A stretch of 64,000 nt of DNA from Bin55 sp965116055 (GCA_965116055.1 OZ220466.1:1922001-1986000); one strand, 5' to 3'; shown: positions 47,146 through 56,845, counted from the first letter of the stretch. The notes: generated by a model not told the origin, from the sequence alone. Translations and numbers: made by a program.

Positions 47146-48132
47146 ATGTCCTACACCATATTCGGTCTTGAAGAATCACCGTATTCTGTCAAAGTACGCT
47201 CTTACTTTCGATACAAGGGCATTCCGCATGATTGGAAATTGCGCAACGAAGATAACCAAACTTACGCCAAGCTAGCTCGCCTGCCCTTGGTTCCATTGGT
47301 CGTTAAGCCAGACGGAAGCGCAATTCAAGACTCCACGCCAATTATTGAAGCAATGGAACAAGAGTTCCCGGACCCGTCTATCCATCCTCCTGAAGCTGCC
47401 GCTGCATTTGCATCATGCATCTTGGAAGAGTTTGGCGATGAATGGGGCAACAAGTGGATGTTTCATTTTCGTTGGCGTCGCGAGATTGATCAAATGGCTT
47501 GTGGCCGACGCATTGCCGAGTGGTCGAATCCGTTTGCGTCCGATGAAGAACTGCGTGCGTTTACCAAGCAAATTCAGGCCCGCATGGTTGACCGTGTGTG
47601 GTTCGTAGGGTCTAGCGATCAAAACGCAAACCAAATAGAAAAGTCCTTGGCAGACGCTCTTGAATTGCTTGAAGCACACTTGGCCTCGCGACCATATCTA
47701 TTTGGTGCCCGCCCAAGTTTTGCCGATTTCGGTCTGTGGGGGCAGATTTACAACGCCAATCGTGACCCCACGCCTGCGAAACTCGTACGGACTTGTCCAC
47801 AAGTGCATGCGTGGACCCGGCGTATGCTAGCGCCTGTAAACCAAGGTGAATTCGAGAGTTGGGAAGCAGTTAAAGATTCGCTTCTTCCGCTGATTCGTGA
47901 TCAAGTTGGCGCGTTATTTTTACCTTGGAGCGTCGCAAATAGTCAGGCTATTGCCGACGGCGCTGAGACATTTGAGGTGGAACTAAAAGGGCAATCATGG
48001 TCACAAAAACCTCAAAAATATCACGCTCGCTCACTGGCGGCTTTGCGCGATAAATATCAAACGGCTTCAAACGATTCAACCGTTCGTGAACTGGTTGAAA
48101 TGACTGGATGTCTTCCCTATCTTCAAGCATGA
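47146..48132 (+). CDS. Glutathione S-transferase-family protein
   Basis: The 328 residues have an N-terminal thioredoxin-fold GST domain (YTIFGLEESPYSVKVRSYFRYKG, then LPLVPLVVKPDGSAIQDSTPI with the cis-Pro and the glutathione-binding Ser) and a helical C-terminal domain (LEAHLASRPYLFGARPSFADFGLW). The extension after residue 230 is longer than usual. It is 44 bases upstream of a VOC protein on the same strand, a common pairing in breakdown of lignin-type or halogenated compounds; the substrate is unknown. Confidence 0.87.
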   Translation: MSYTIFGLEESPYSVKVRSYFRYKGIPHDWKLRNEDNQTYAKLARLPLVPLVVKPDGSAIQDSTPIIEAMEQEFPDPSIHPPEAAAAFASCILEEFGDEWGNKWMFHFRWRREIDQMACGRRIAEWSNPFASDEELRAFTKQIQARMVDRVWFVGSSDQNANQIEKSLADALELLEAHLASRPYLFGARPSFADFGLWGQIYNANRDPTPAKLVRTCPQVHAWTRRMLAPVNQGEFESWEAVKDSLLPLIRDQVGALFLPWSVANSQAIADGAETFEVELKGQSWSQKPQKYHARSLAALRDKYQTASNDSTVRELVEMTGCLPYLQA

Positions 48133-48176
48133 GGATAGCCTAGATCACCGATAAAACTTAAGTCCGAAGGATTCTC

Positions 48177-48953
48177 ATGACAATTCAACTGCGTCAAATT
48201 TGCTTGGTCGCGAGAGAGTTACGACCCGTAATCAACGATCTGACCGATGTGCTAGGGATCCGCACATGCTTCGTTGATCCTGGTGTGGGTGCGTTCGGCT
48301 TAGAGAACACCCTCATGTGCGTCGGTCATAACTTCCTCGAAGTGGTAGCGCCTATTGAAGAGAACACAGCCGGCGGTCGTTACCTCGACAAACGCGGCGG
48401 CGATGGTGGCTACATGGTCATTTGTCAAGCCGATAGCAAGGAAAGTCAACAAGCCGTTCGACAATGTGCTCTGGACAATGGCATTCGCATTGCACATGAA
48501 ACGGAACGGGAGAATTGGAATATTTGCCAGATTCATCCTGGCGACATGATTGCTTCTTTTTTCGAAATCGAATGGGTTCCGCCTAACGACTTTAAGGGAA
48601 ATTGGATGCCTGCTGGCGGTGTAGGTTGGGAGGACAAAGTGGATCAGTCCACCACCATTGATTTCGTTGCTGTCGAACTCCAAGGACCAGACCCGGTCAA
48701 ACTCGCAGACCGATGGGGGAAAGTTGCCGGATTACCGATTGAGCGAGATGGCGAGACGCTTAGCATGAGTTTGAATAACGTAAAGATTCGTTTTGTTGAA
48801 GCGAACGATGGTCGCGGTGCAGGTCTAGGTGGACTGGATATTTCCGTAGCCGACAAACCCGGCATACTCGAACGTGCAAAAGCACGCGGTGTGTACGTGA
48901 GTGACGACCAGGTTATGTTATGTGGTACGCGCTGGAATTTGATCGAAACTTAG
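48177..48953 (+). CDS. VOC (glyoxalase/dioxygenase) family protein
   Basis: 258 residues with two beta-alpha-beta-beta-beta modules of the vicinal-oxygen-chelate fold. The N-terminal one reads LRQICLVARELRPVINDLTDVLG with FLEVVAPIEENTAGGRYLDKRGGDGGYM. The second starts at TTIDFVAVELQGPDPVKLADRWG. Metal ligands are not obvious, so enzymatic activity is uncertain. Probably cotranscribed with the GST gene upstream. Confidence 0.85.
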   Translation: MTIQLRQICLVARELRPVINDLTDVLGIRTCFVDPGVGAFGLENTLMCVGHNFLEVVAPIEENTAGGRYLDKRGGDGGYMVICQADSKESQQAVRQCALDNGIRIAHETERENWNICQIHPGDMIASFFEIEWVPPNDFKGNWMPAGGVGWEDKVDQSTTIDFVAVELQGPDPVKLADRWGKVAGLPIERDGETLSMSLNNVKIRFVEANDGRGAGLGGLDISVADKPGILERAKARGVYVSDDQVMLCGTRWNLIET

Positions 48954-49043
48954 CAGCGCCTATCTACGAAATCCCGCTGTCGCTCTATCGTTTTTAACTA
49001 TGAGATCTGTGCGGTGTGCGCCAAACATACGAAGCAGACAGGG

Positions 49044-49922
49044 CTAATCCTCGCTAAGCCAAGCAACCAACAGACGTATTTGCATATCATCTAACACGCC
49101 ATCAAACGCAGGCATCTCACCTTCGCGCCCATATAAGATGGTTTCAAGTATGTTCAGAGTACCGCCACCGTACGTGTAAGCGCCTTTTGTCAGATCGGGC
49201 GCGCCTAACGCTTCTTGTCCGGTTCCGTCAATGCCGTGGCACGCAATGCATAGCTCCTCAAACTTTGCCTTGCCAGGATGCGATGTGGGCTTCTTCGATC
49301 CTGCCAATGCGACCGTATATTGCGCTAATTGCGATGCTTCGGTTCGATTCAGCGCGTGTTTCCACCCAATCATGATGCCGTGCCGGCCTTCGCGAATTGA
49401 TTGTTCGATGGCTGTCGAACTGCCGCCCCATTGCCAGGCGTTATCGCGTAAATTCGGAAACGTAGCGTCCTGTCCAGTCGCGCTGAGTCCGTGACACGCA
49501 GCGCACTGTCGTTCGAATATGCGCTCGGCTGTCTGCATGAGCTTTGTATCTTGCCGAATCGCGGATAGCGACATCTGCGCGATCGCGGTACGTTGCGGTC
49601 CAAACTCAACCGTGTGGGCAGTCAGTCGTTCCTCAAGTTCGCCGCCTTGCGACCACTCGAACGCACCCTTAAAGCTTCCCAATCCCGGGTAAAGTATCAG
49701 GTAGATTAAGGTAAATACGAGAGAAGCAAGCATGAACCAGAACCACCACAAAGGCGGTGGATGAGCACCTTCTCGAAGGTTTTCATCCCACACAGTTGGC
49801 GACTCTTCATCGGCACCTGCGACCTTGCCGCCAAAATACGCGCTATAGACTAACCAAGCTAAACCGGCTAATGAAGCTAACGTTAGAAAGACGACCCAAC
49901 CTGCCCAAAACTCAATCGGCAC
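49044..49922 (-). CDS. ccoP: cbb3-type cytochrome c oxidase subunit III (dihaem)
   Basis: Membrane-anchored dihaem cytochrome c that feeds electrons to CcoO/CcoN. Residues from GTG 49922 (VPIEFWAGWVVFLTLASLAGLAWLV, the first membrane helix) give 292 residues; a second helix follows (WWFWFMLASLVFTLIYLIL). Two haem c sites are seen: CAACHG near residue 150 and CIACHG near 235, each with a downstream Met-containing loop. The longer frame to 50000 overlaps ccoQ and is rejected. The start overlaps the ccoQ stop. Confidence 0.95.
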   Translation of the reverse strand: MPIEFWAGWVVFLTLASLAGLAWLVYSAYFGGKVAGADEESPTVWDENLREGAHPPPLWWFWFMLASLVFTLIYLILYPGLGSFKGAFEWSQGGELEERLTAHTVEFGPQRTAIAQMSLSAIRQDTKLMQTAERIFERQCAACHGLSATGQDATFPNLRDNAWQWGGSSTAIEQSIREGRHGIMIGWKHALNRTEASQLAQYTVALAGSKKPTSHPGKAKFEELCIACHGIDGTGQEALGAPDLTKGAYTYGGGTLNILETILYGREGEMPAFDGVLDDMQIRLLVAWLSED

Positions 49923-50070
49923 GATCGGCGTCCCCGTATTCTTCGTCGTGCAACGGAATTTCTGCACTCTCCTGAATTGATTGATCCGATGACCCGGCAA
50001 ATACCCAGATTGCTAGCAGGACCATGAATAGCATGACAATCAAATCACCCGCGAACAGAAAGTAGGTCAA
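49912..50070 (-). CDS. ccoQ: cbb3-type cytochrome oxidase subunit CcoQ
   Basis: Small stabilising subunit, 52 residues: one transmembrane helix (FLFAGDLIVMLFMVLLAIW, then VFAG) and an acidic cytoplasmic tail (IPLHDEEYGDADRAD). The start TTG at 50070 overlaps the ccoO stop and its stop overlaps the ccoP start. Too short to be noticed without the operon context. Confidence 0.85.
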   Translation of the reverse strand: MTYFLFAGDLIVMLFMVLLAIWVFAGSSDQSIQESAEIPLHDEEYGDADRAD

Positions 50071-50703
50071 TGTGCGTCCTCTGTCAACAGAGCACTACCT
50101 TGCCCTAACGCGCCGAGGTACGCTACCAACGCATCCAAGGCAGTTTTGCCTTCAATTTCATTCGGCGCCTGGGATATTTGTTCTTCCGAGTACGGATGAC
50201 CAAGCAGCGCTAATCGCCGCATGCGCGTTTGAATAGTGTTGTTTGGATCTGCTGCTTGGTTCGCCAACCAAGGATACGCGGGCATGATCGAATTAGGAAC
50301 AACGCGACGCGGATCAAGCAGGTGCGTGCGTTGCCACATATCGCTGTACTTCGTACCTACTCTTTGAAGATCAGGTCCGGTACGTTTCGAACCCCAAAGG
50401 AATGGTCGATCGTAGGCTGATTCGCCTGCCCTTGAAAATGGACCGTAACGCTTGACTTCTGCAAGTAACGGTCGAATTTGTTGTGAATGGCACGTACTGC
50501 ATCCTTCTCGAATATACACGTCGCGCCCCGCAAGTTCCAATGCGGTGTATGGTTTGGTTTGCGGTGCCGGTTGCACGAGCTCGTCCTGAAATACACTCGG
50601 TAACACCTGCACAAGACCCCCCGATCGCCGAGACAAACAAAATACCAAAGATCAGCCATCCTGAGTTTTCTTCAAGCTTCCGATGAAGCGATACGATGTT
50701 CAT
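50067..50703 (-). CDS. ccoO: cbb3-type cytochrome c oxidase subunit II, interrupted by one-base frameshift
   Basis: Monohaem cytochrome c subunit. The N-terminus from ATG 50703 (NIVSLHRKLEENSGWLIFG, ILFVSAIGG) and the rest of the protein (GGLVQVLPSVFQDELVQPAP, YIREGCSTCHSQQIRPL) lie in different frames. They join at a run of six G (C6 at 50617-50622 on the plus strand); with five G the protein would be continuous. The cytochrome site CSTCH and the C-terminal QTRMRRLALLGHPYS are intact. Either the gene is switched or inactivated by the homopolymer, or the run is a sequence error. The neighbours ccoN, ccoQ and ccoP are intact. Confidence 0.88.
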
Positions 50704-50710
50704 ACAGCCG

Positions 50711-52138
50711 CTAGCCCGGCTCGACCATTGCTACCACCGGAATTCGCCGCGTCACCGTTTTGCGGCTCTGCATCGTTTTCATGAGGTTGTAGAACATCAA
50801 AACGGCCCCAAGAAGGAAAATGCCGCCAGCAATCAAGCGAAGTGCGTAATACGGTGTCATACTCGCCATGATGTCGCGAAAGCCGTAACTTAAATCGCCT
50901 AGTTCATCAAGCGATAACCAAAGCAGACCTTGAGACACACCAGCACCCCACATGGAAAGGATGTACAACATCGTGCCAGCTAGTGCAAGCCAGAAGTGCA
51001 CATTCGCGAGTTGAACGCTATACAGATTCGCACCGACTAATCTCGGTATCAAGAAATAGAACGTCCCGAAGGTGATCATTGCGTTCCAGCCGAGCGCGCC
51101 AGAATGCACATGACCGATGGTCCAATCAGTGAAATGACTCACGACATTGACGCTCTTGATCGATAGCATGGGCCCTTCGAATGTCGCTAAGCCATAAAAC
51201 GCTAACGCCAAGACGATAAATTTCAGTGCAGGATCGGTTTTTAGTTTTTCCCAAGCGCCAGCGACTGTCATCACACCGTTAACCATCGTGGCCCATGATG
51301 GCGCGAGCAGGATGATGCTCATGACCATGCCTAAAGACTGCACCCACTCTGGGATAGCGTTGTAATGCAAGTGGTGTGGCCCAGCCCAAATGTAGCTATA
51401 AGTGAATGCCCAAAACGCGACAATTGATAATCGATAACTCCAAATAGGTCGGTCCGCGTGTTTCGGCAGGAAGTAATACAGCATGCCGAGGAAACCGCCG
51501 GTGAGCAAAAAGCCGACCGCGTTATGACCGTACCACCATTGCACGATTGCGTCTTGCGCGCCGGCAAATAGTGAATAGGACTTGTCGATAGAAATCGGTA
51601 TCGCCAAACTGTTGACCACATGTAACATGGCGATGACGATGATCAAGGCACCGTAAAACCAATTCGAGACGTAAATAGCTTTGACCTTACGCTTCGCAAT
51701 CGTGCCGAAAAAGACAACCGCAAACGCGAGCCAAACAATCGTGATACCAATATCGAAAGGCCATTCGAGTTCAGCGTACTCCTTGCCTGCGTTCCATCCG
51801 GCTAATAAGCTCATACCACCAGCAAATACCACTAGGTTCCATGCGATGCAACAAAACCATGCAAGCCTGGGCGCAAATAGCGTGCAGTGTGAGGTTCTTT
51901 GGACACTATAAAAGGCTGTCCCCATCAACGCGGATACGCCGAAGCCGAAGATTACGCCGTTGGTGTGCAAAGTGCGCAAACGACCGTAACTGAGCCACTG
52001 CTGGCCCCAGTCAATCGTCGGCCAAACAAGTTCTGCCGCGACATATACGCCGACTGACATACCAACAATAGCCCAAATGAGCGATAGAACAACGAGTGCA
52101 GTTACAACTCGATCGTTGTAATGGTTAGGGTCGTTCAT
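50711..52138 (-). CDS. ccoN: cbb3-type cytochrome c oxidase subunit I
   Basis: Catalytic subunit with haem b and the haem b3/CuB centre, the oxygen-reducing site of a high-affinity terminal oxidase. ATG 52138 (MNDPNHYNDRVVTALVVLSL) gives 475 residues with about 12 membrane helices. Conserved histidines lie in LRTLHTNGVIFGFG (low-spin haem), WWYGHNAVGFLL, TYSYIWAGPHHLHYNAIP (CuB) and TIGHVHSGALGWN. The open frame extends 131 codons further upstream, but that overlaps the Yip1 gene. Confidence 0.96.
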   Translation of the reverse strand: MNDPNHYNDRVVTALVVLSLIWAIVGMSVGVYVAAELVWPTIDWGQQWLSYGRLRTLHTNGVIFGFGVSALMGTAFYSVQRTSHCTLFAPRLAWFCCIAWNLVVFAGGMSLLAGWNAGKEYAELEWPFDIGITIVWLAFAVVFFGTIAKRKVKAIYVSNWFYGALIIVIAMLHVVNSLAIPISIDKSYSLFAGAQDAIVQWWYGHNAVGFLLTGGFLGMLYYFLPKHADRPIWSYRLSIVAFWAFTYSYIWAGPHHLHYNAIPEWVQSLGMVMSIILLAPSWATMVNGVMTVAGAWEKLKTDPALKFIVLALAFYGLATFEGPMLSIKSVNVVSHFTDWTIGHVHSGALGWNAMITFGTFYFLIPRLVGANLYSVQLANVHFWLALAGTMLYILSMWGAGVSQGLLWLSLDELGDLSYGFRDIMASMTPYYALRLIAGGIFLLGAVLMFYNLMKTMQSRKTVTRRIPVVAMVEPG

Positions 52139-52152
52139 TTCAGCAAATGCAT

Positions 52153-52752
52153 CTACAACCCTAACGATGGTCCGAAGCCCAGCGTCCAAAGGACAACGGT
52201 GATGCCAAGAAGAGTGACTGCCGCCACGAGCGCTACACCGATCAAAGACGACGCCATCAACATGCCCTGTTGCGGTGTAGTCGAAAGCAACAACGGCACG
52301 CCGCGATAGAGTAAGAACATACTCCAAATAAGTGCCGGAATGATGGCCAACATATTGACAAAAATATGCGGATAGAGATGAGCAACGCTTCCTAAGACCA
52401 TGGGCGTCGCAACTACTGATATCAAAGTTAAATGCCGCTCTATATCGGCAGTCGCAGCGTAAGTAGGCGCCATCCACCGCAATAGAATCGCCAACCCGAT
52501 CAAGCCAAAGAAGAGTGCAGCGAAGTAACACAAGGAAACGAGCAGCAATGACCCTCTATCTAACCAGATCGCTTCCGCTGCACCAATTTCCCACCCTGAT
52601 ATAGACGTGCCGACATACAGAAAAAACGGCGGCAACAACGCTAACGGCACTATGTCCTTCAGTATGACGGTCCATGCAGAAGGGGATTCTTGACCGAGCC
52701 TCTTAAACAGATTGTTTCCCTGCACCAATACATCAAGAGGGATGAAGTTCAT
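52153..52752 (-). CDS. Yip1-family membrane protein
   Basis: 199 residues with about five membrane helices (for example LALLPPFFLYVGTSISG and MLAIIPALIWSMFLLYRGVPLLLS). The pattern is that of the bacterial Yip1/DUF1282 family, whose function is unknown. It ends 14 bases before ccoN on the same strand and so probably shares its promoter, which suggests a part in assembly or membrane context of the oxidase (inference). Confidence 0.8.
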   Translation of the reverse strand: MNFIPLDVLVQGNNLFKRLGQESPSAWTVILKDIVPLALLPPFFLYVGTSISGWEIGAAEAIWLDRGSLLLVSLCYFAALFFGLIGLAILLRWMAPTYAATADIERHLTLISVVATPMVLGSVAHLYPHIFVNMLAIIPALIWSMFLLYRGVPLLLSTTPQQGMLMASSLIGVALVAAVTLLGITVVLWTLGFGPSLGL

Positions 52753-52826
52753 CGGTTATTCACGCCATCAAATGCTCGGTCAAATTTTTATCTACAACCT
52801 CAAGACATAAAAGGAGTACATTCCGC

Positions 52827-52840
52827 TTGATCAACATCGC
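52827..52840 (-). promoter_or_regulatory. Half-conserved FNR/Anr-like box upstream of the oxidase operon
   Basis: TTGATCAACATCGC (on the minus strand GCGATGTTGATCAA) matches TTGAT-N4-ATCAA in one half fully and in three bases of the other. It lies 75 bases upstream of the first operon gene. cbb3 operons are often FNR/Anr-controlled; the match is weak. Confidence 0.3.
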
Positions 52841-53033
52841 GATGCCGAGTAGTTCCTCAGAAACACTGCCCATACGCATGCTTCGAACCTATATTTGGAG
52901 CTACGAATGACAAGGTTATCAATCAAGTCCGAGTATGTATTTCAAAGCTCCTATTTGATTTGAGCGTTGAAAACTTTGAACCCATCCATCGTATCAATGT
53001 CAGCCACCACACTTTTTTCGCTCTCAATATTCA

Positions 53034-53855
53034 TCATCTGGAGTCATCACTGCTTCGCCATTGCTTAAAGTCCGGTTTGCGTTTTTCGATGAATGCATTG
53101 ACAGCCTCATGATGTTCTTGTGATGCATAGGCTCGCGCGAGCACTTCACCTTCCAGTTTCTGAACAGCCTTGATATCGGTTTCCGAGCTGTTTGCCGTAA
53201 GTAGCTCTTTTACCCAGCGTAAATGAGGCGCTGGATTACCAGCAATCTCTTGCGCTAAACGTCGAGCTTCAGCAAGCAGTCTATCGTGTTTTACCAAGCG
53301 GTTTGCAAGGCCCAACTTAAACGCTTCTTCACCAGAATATAGACGACCAGTCAAACACATCTCGCTGGCACGACCAAAGCCAACTCGTGCAGCCAAGTAA
53401 TGAGAACTACCTAACTCGGGAGTAACTCCCATTTTCACAAACGCCATGCCAAACCGCGCTTCCGTGGATGCAATGATCACATCCATGGGCAAAATCATCG
53501 TCGCGCCCACGCCGATGCAGGCTCCATTGACCGCTGCGATCAACGGTTTAGAGGAACGCATTAACTCTATCCAATCGCCACGCATCGCCTTGCTATCCGA
53601 CTTGGATTCAAGTCGCGCTTTGAAATTTTCCTTAATGTCAGCGCCTGCACAAAAACCTCGTCCTGCGCCAGTAACGATCATGGCACCGACCTGGGGGTTA
53701 TCGTTTGCTGTACTTATCGCATCGTAAAGTTCCGCAGACATTTGTCCTGTCCATGCATTCAGTCGATCCGGTCGGTTGAGTGTGATCGTACAAACGTCCT
53801 CTGCAACTTCTACTAGGATCTGTTCATATGTTTGCTCTTTCATGTTTTCTCGCAT
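53034..53855 (-). CDS. Enoyl-CoA hydratase/isomerase (crotonase) family protein
   Basis: CoA-dependent hydratase or isomerase, about 273 residues. The oxyanion-hole stretch GAGRGFCAGADIKENF lies near residue 70, followed by ACIGVGATMILPMDVIIAS, FVKMGVTPELGSSHYLAARVG with one of the catalytic-position glutamates, and ANRLVKHDRLLAEARRLA. I chose ATG 53855 because AAGGA lies five bases upstream; ATG 53843 is also possible. No other fatty-acid genes are adjacent, so the substrate is open. Confidence 0.88.
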   Translation of the reverse strand: MRENMKEQTYEQILVEVAEDVCTITLNRPDRLNAWTGQMSAELYDAISTANDNPQVGAMIVTGAGRGFCAGADIKENFKARLESKSDSKAMRGDWIELMRSSKPLIAAVNGACIGVGATMILPMDVIIASTEARFGMAFVKMGVTPELGSSHYLAARVGFGRASEMCLTGRLYSGEEAFKLGLANRLVKHDRLLAEARRLAQEIAGNPAPHLRWVKELLTANSSETDIKAVQKLEGEVLARAYASQEHHEAVNAFIEKRKPDFKQWRSSDDSR

Positions 53856-53972
53856 ATTTTTCCTTCTGTTCACTGCATGGTTTGTTACGACATAGACGCC
53901 CTGATCACGTTACATTCGTCCCATCCTGCTACTTGATCAGATTCGCCGCCTTGATTGTTACAAAACTGCGGA

Positions 53973-55529
53973 TTACCTCGAAATGGTAGCAAGGTTCTTT
54001 ACGCCTCTATCCGATGCGTCCTCGCCCAGGTAGCGTCTTAGCCACAATGCGGTGAGAGCGACAAAAATGCCCACACAAACGCCAAGCACTGTGAAAATAG
54101 TAAACGCGTGTTCGTAAACCAAGAGCGACTCGCTACGCGGCATCACGCTTCCAAGCTCTTCGTCAATTGCTGCAAACTGTGAGAGGAAACCGCCGAACAA
54201 GCTCGCGATGCTGCTAGCTAAAAACCAAACCCCCATCATGACGCCAACCATTTCAACCGGGGAGTACCGAGTAATCATTGACAAACCTACCGGCGATATA
54301 CACAGCTCGCCTAAAGTAATGAATAGGAAACCGAGTACAACCCAAACCATGGCGACTTGAAATTCATTGTTTGCATTCAGGCAGCCTAAAAGAAACATCC
54401 CATATCCGACACCACACAAAATGATTCCAATGCCGAATTTCATTGGTCTCGAAGGTTCTGCTCTCAATTTGCCGAGGATATGCCAGAGCCATACGAATAC
54501 GGGCGAGAATATCAAAATAAACGCAGGGTTGAAGGACTCGATTTGCGCTGCCTCGAAACTGATACCAAAAATTAAGGGATCCAAATTTCGTAATGCAAAT
54601 CCTTTGAGGCTGTGTGCCGCCTGTTCGAAAAGGCCCCAAAAGATCACCGAAACAACGATCAGGTACAACATCACCCACAAGCGTTGTAATTGTTCTTTCG
54701 TACAGTTCAAGTGAGCGTAGATGAGCACCCCTAAAAGTGCTATCAGCCCCACACTGTACAACAAGATTTTGATGTATTCGCGAGACTGTAGCAAATAGGC
54801 AGTAAAGAAAGTTGCAGCAATACCACCTATGTAGATCCACCACTCCTTACGAATCCCAAGCACAGTCGAATGAAGATTTACTAGATCGTGGGGCTCGCCG
54901 ATGCCTTTTAATGTGCCGCGGCCGATGATGAATACGGCTAAACCGAAGAGCATGAAGATGCCAGCCAAACCGAACCCCCACCCCCAGCCGTAGTTCTGAC
55001 CCAACCAACCGCATGCCAGTACTGCTAGCATCGCACCCAGGTTGATGCCAAAATAGAAGATCGTAAACCCTTGGTCGCGTTTCGCATCGTTCTCTTCGTA
55101 AAGCAATCCAACCATGTTCGAGATGCACGCTTTCAGAAAACCAACGCCCACTACAATGAATGACATGGCAAGAAATGTGGTGCTTAATGTAATCTGATCC
55201 CGTACGACTGCGCCGTCAACCACACTAGCACCGGTGCCTTCGAAGGCCATCAATGCGTGTCCGACACACAACAAAACTGCCCCGAAAATCACTGATTTTT
55301 TAAATCCCAGCCAACGATCGGCAATAAATCCCCCAATAACCGGCATGAAATACACGAGCGAGCCATACACCGCCACGATCTCGTATGTAACCGACTCCTT
55401 AAATAAGAAGTGATCAATCAGGTAAAGGGCGAGAATCGCGCGCATGCCGTAATAACTAAAACGCTCGCATGATTCCGTGAAAAATAAAACAACGAGGCCT
55501 ACCGGATGTCCGATAAATGTTTGCCTCAT
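53973..55529 (-). CDS. Proton-dependent oligopeptide transporter (POT/PTR2 family)
   Basis: Imports di- and tripeptides with protons across the inner membrane. The 518 residues have many hydrophobic helices and the two family signatures: ESCERFSYYGMRAILALYL near the start (ExxERFxYYG, needed for proton coupling) and GFTIFYFGINLGAML (the PTR2 FYxxINxG motif). The C-terminal half ends with a cytoplasmic tail. The upstream 350-base gap is its control region. Confidence 0.93.
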   Translation of the reverse strand: MRQTFIGHPVGLVVLFFTESCERFSYYGMRAILALYLIDHFLFKESVTYEIVAVYGSLVYFMPVIGGFIADRWLGFKKSVIFGAVLLCVGHALMAFEGTGASVVDGAVVRDQITLSTTFLAMSFIVVGVGFLKACISNMVGLLYEENDAKRDQGFTIFYFGINLGAMLAVLACGWLGQNYGWGWGFGLAGIFMLFGLAVFIIGRGTLKGIGEPHDLVNLHSTVLGIRKEWWIYIGGIAATFFTAYLLQSREYIKILLYSVGLIALLGVLIYAHLNCTKEQLQRLWVMLYLIVVSVIFWGLFEQAAHSLKGFALRNLDPLIFGISFEAAQIESFNPAFILIFSPVFVWLWHILGKLRAEPSRPMKFGIGIILCGVGYGMFLLGCLNANNEFQVAMVWVVLGFLFITLGELCISPVGLSMITRYSPVEMVGVMMGVWFLASSIASLFGGFLSQFAAIDEELGSVMPRSESLLVYEHAFTIFTVLGVCVGIFVALTALWLRRYLGEDASDRGVKNLATISR

Positions 55530-55882
55530 GCTAACTCCTTTGTCAATGACGCCATAACCTCAAGTCGCCGCCATTTCGACTGCACACCATGCCAAGTTTG
55601 CATGGCATGCGCGTGCACGACGGATAGCCTTTGCCTGTCGTATCCGATGGCGAAGAAATTCGATTCCATTGGACTAGTCTTATGGAACAACTCCAATACT
55701 CAGCGCTTCATTATCCAAGCCTTTGAATACGACTGTTTGACGCAGACGTATGACAGCTAGCATACCAACGCCGTCCCACAACGCTCATATCATGTCGGGT
55801 CTAGACTAGATGCCCCAACCTTCTCGACACAAGCATGTGCTGCAAAGTGCGTAGATCACCATAAACTACACAATGCAGTGCA
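55530..55882. other. Intergenic region upstream of the peptide transporter
   Basis: No ORF with support. A 7-bp inverted repeat, CATGCCA (55588-55594) and TGGCATG (55603-55609), about 60 bases before the transporter start, could be an operator or the end of the upstream transcript. Confidence 0.4.
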
Positions 55883-56803
55883 TTACAAACCGAAATCCAG
55901 TTGAAAATTTCCACCACTCAAAATAATGCCAATCGGGCCTTTACGTAGACCTTCCTCTTTTAGCGCAGCCGCAACCGGTACGGCTGAGGAGGGCTCAATC
56001 ACGATCTTCAATACCTGCCAGATCAAATGCATCGCATGTCTGATCTCGTCTTCACTTACCAGTCGAATGAAGACGTTCATATGTTTCAGTATGCTGAAAT
56101 TCAACTGACCTAACGATGAACGTAATCCATCCGCGATTGTTCTGGGCGGTAATGCCGGCAAACGATACCCACACGCCATAGAATCATGAGCGTCGCGAGC
56201 AAGTTCCGGTTCACATCCTATGATGTCGCAACGATTAGCGGCTGCAACAGCAGCGCCACTTGCTAGACCGCCGCCTCCTATAGGCACCCAAATTTGTTCG
56301 ATTTGTGGTGCCTCCTCCAACAGCTCAAGTGTCGCGGTGCCTTGACCCGCAACAATATCGCTGTGGTCGTACGGAGGTATGAACGTTGCTTCATGCTGTC
56401 GTAGAAACGTCTGCAGAGTAGCTTCACGTTCCGAGATCTCGGAACCGCAATCTACCAAGTGACCACCATAGCGAACAATTGCCTGGCGCTTAAACGGCGA
56501 TGCGTCAGTCGGACAAATGACGAATGCCCGTTTCTGTGTTTTTTGCGCAGCCCATGCCAATGCCGCGCCGTGATTACCTGAAGAGTGCGTTACGATATCG
56601 GTTTGGTTTGAATCAAGTTTTAAAACCGCGTTCAATGCGCCACGAGCCTTAAAGGCGCCGACTTTTTGAAAATTCTCGCACTTGAAGTAGACCTCCTGCC
56701 CGAACATCCTATTTAGACTCTCGGAGGATAGGACAGGCGTTCGATGCACCGAACCTTGAATGCGTCGAGCTGCGGCGACTACATCTTCTAGCGTAGGATT
56801 CAG
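55883..56803 (-). CDS. PLP-dependent threonine/serine dehydratase or serine racemase-like enzyme
   Basis: Fold-type II PLP enzyme. It has the PLP-lysine region CENFQKVGAFKARGALNAV, the phosphate-binding HSSGNHGAALAWAA and the glycine-rich loop PIGGGGLASGAAVAA, ending with IILSGGNFQL. It lacks the C-terminal regulatory domain of biosynthetic IlvA, so a catabolic dehydratase or racemase is likely. The conserved N-terminus NPTLEDVVAAARRIQGSVHRTPVL extends upstream of GTG 56749. No ATG/GTG/TTG precedes it; CTG 56803 sits just before NPTLEDV, and ATC 56830 is an alternative. It follows glnS by 42 bases on the same strand. Confidence 0.83.
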   Translation of the reverse strand: MNPTLEDVVAAARRIQGSVHRTPVLSSESLNRMFGQEVYFKCENFQKVGAFKARGALNAVLKLDSNQTDIVTHSSGNHGAALAWAAQKTQKRAFVICPTDASPFKRQAIVRYGGHLVDCGSEISEREATLQTFLRQHEATFIPPYDHSDIVAGQGTATLELLEEAPQIEQIWVPIGGGGLASGAAVAAANRCDIIGCEPELARDAHDSMACGYRLPALPPRTIADGLRSSLGQLNFSILKHMNVFIRLVSEDEIRHAMHLIWQVLKIVIEPSSAVPVAAALKEEGLRKGPIGIILSGGNFQLDFGL

Positions 56804-56845
56804 CGTACGGTGGAGATTCGATTCCGTGATGTAAATCCGCTTGGC

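Noticed and set aside
49923..50000. N-terminal extension of ccoP
   Set aside because: It overlaps ccoQ; the conserved CcoP start is at the first membrane helix (GTG 49922).
52139..52531. N-terminal extension of ccoN
   Set aside because: It overlaps the Yip1 gene in another frame and lacks family character; ATG 52138 gives the normal 475 residues.
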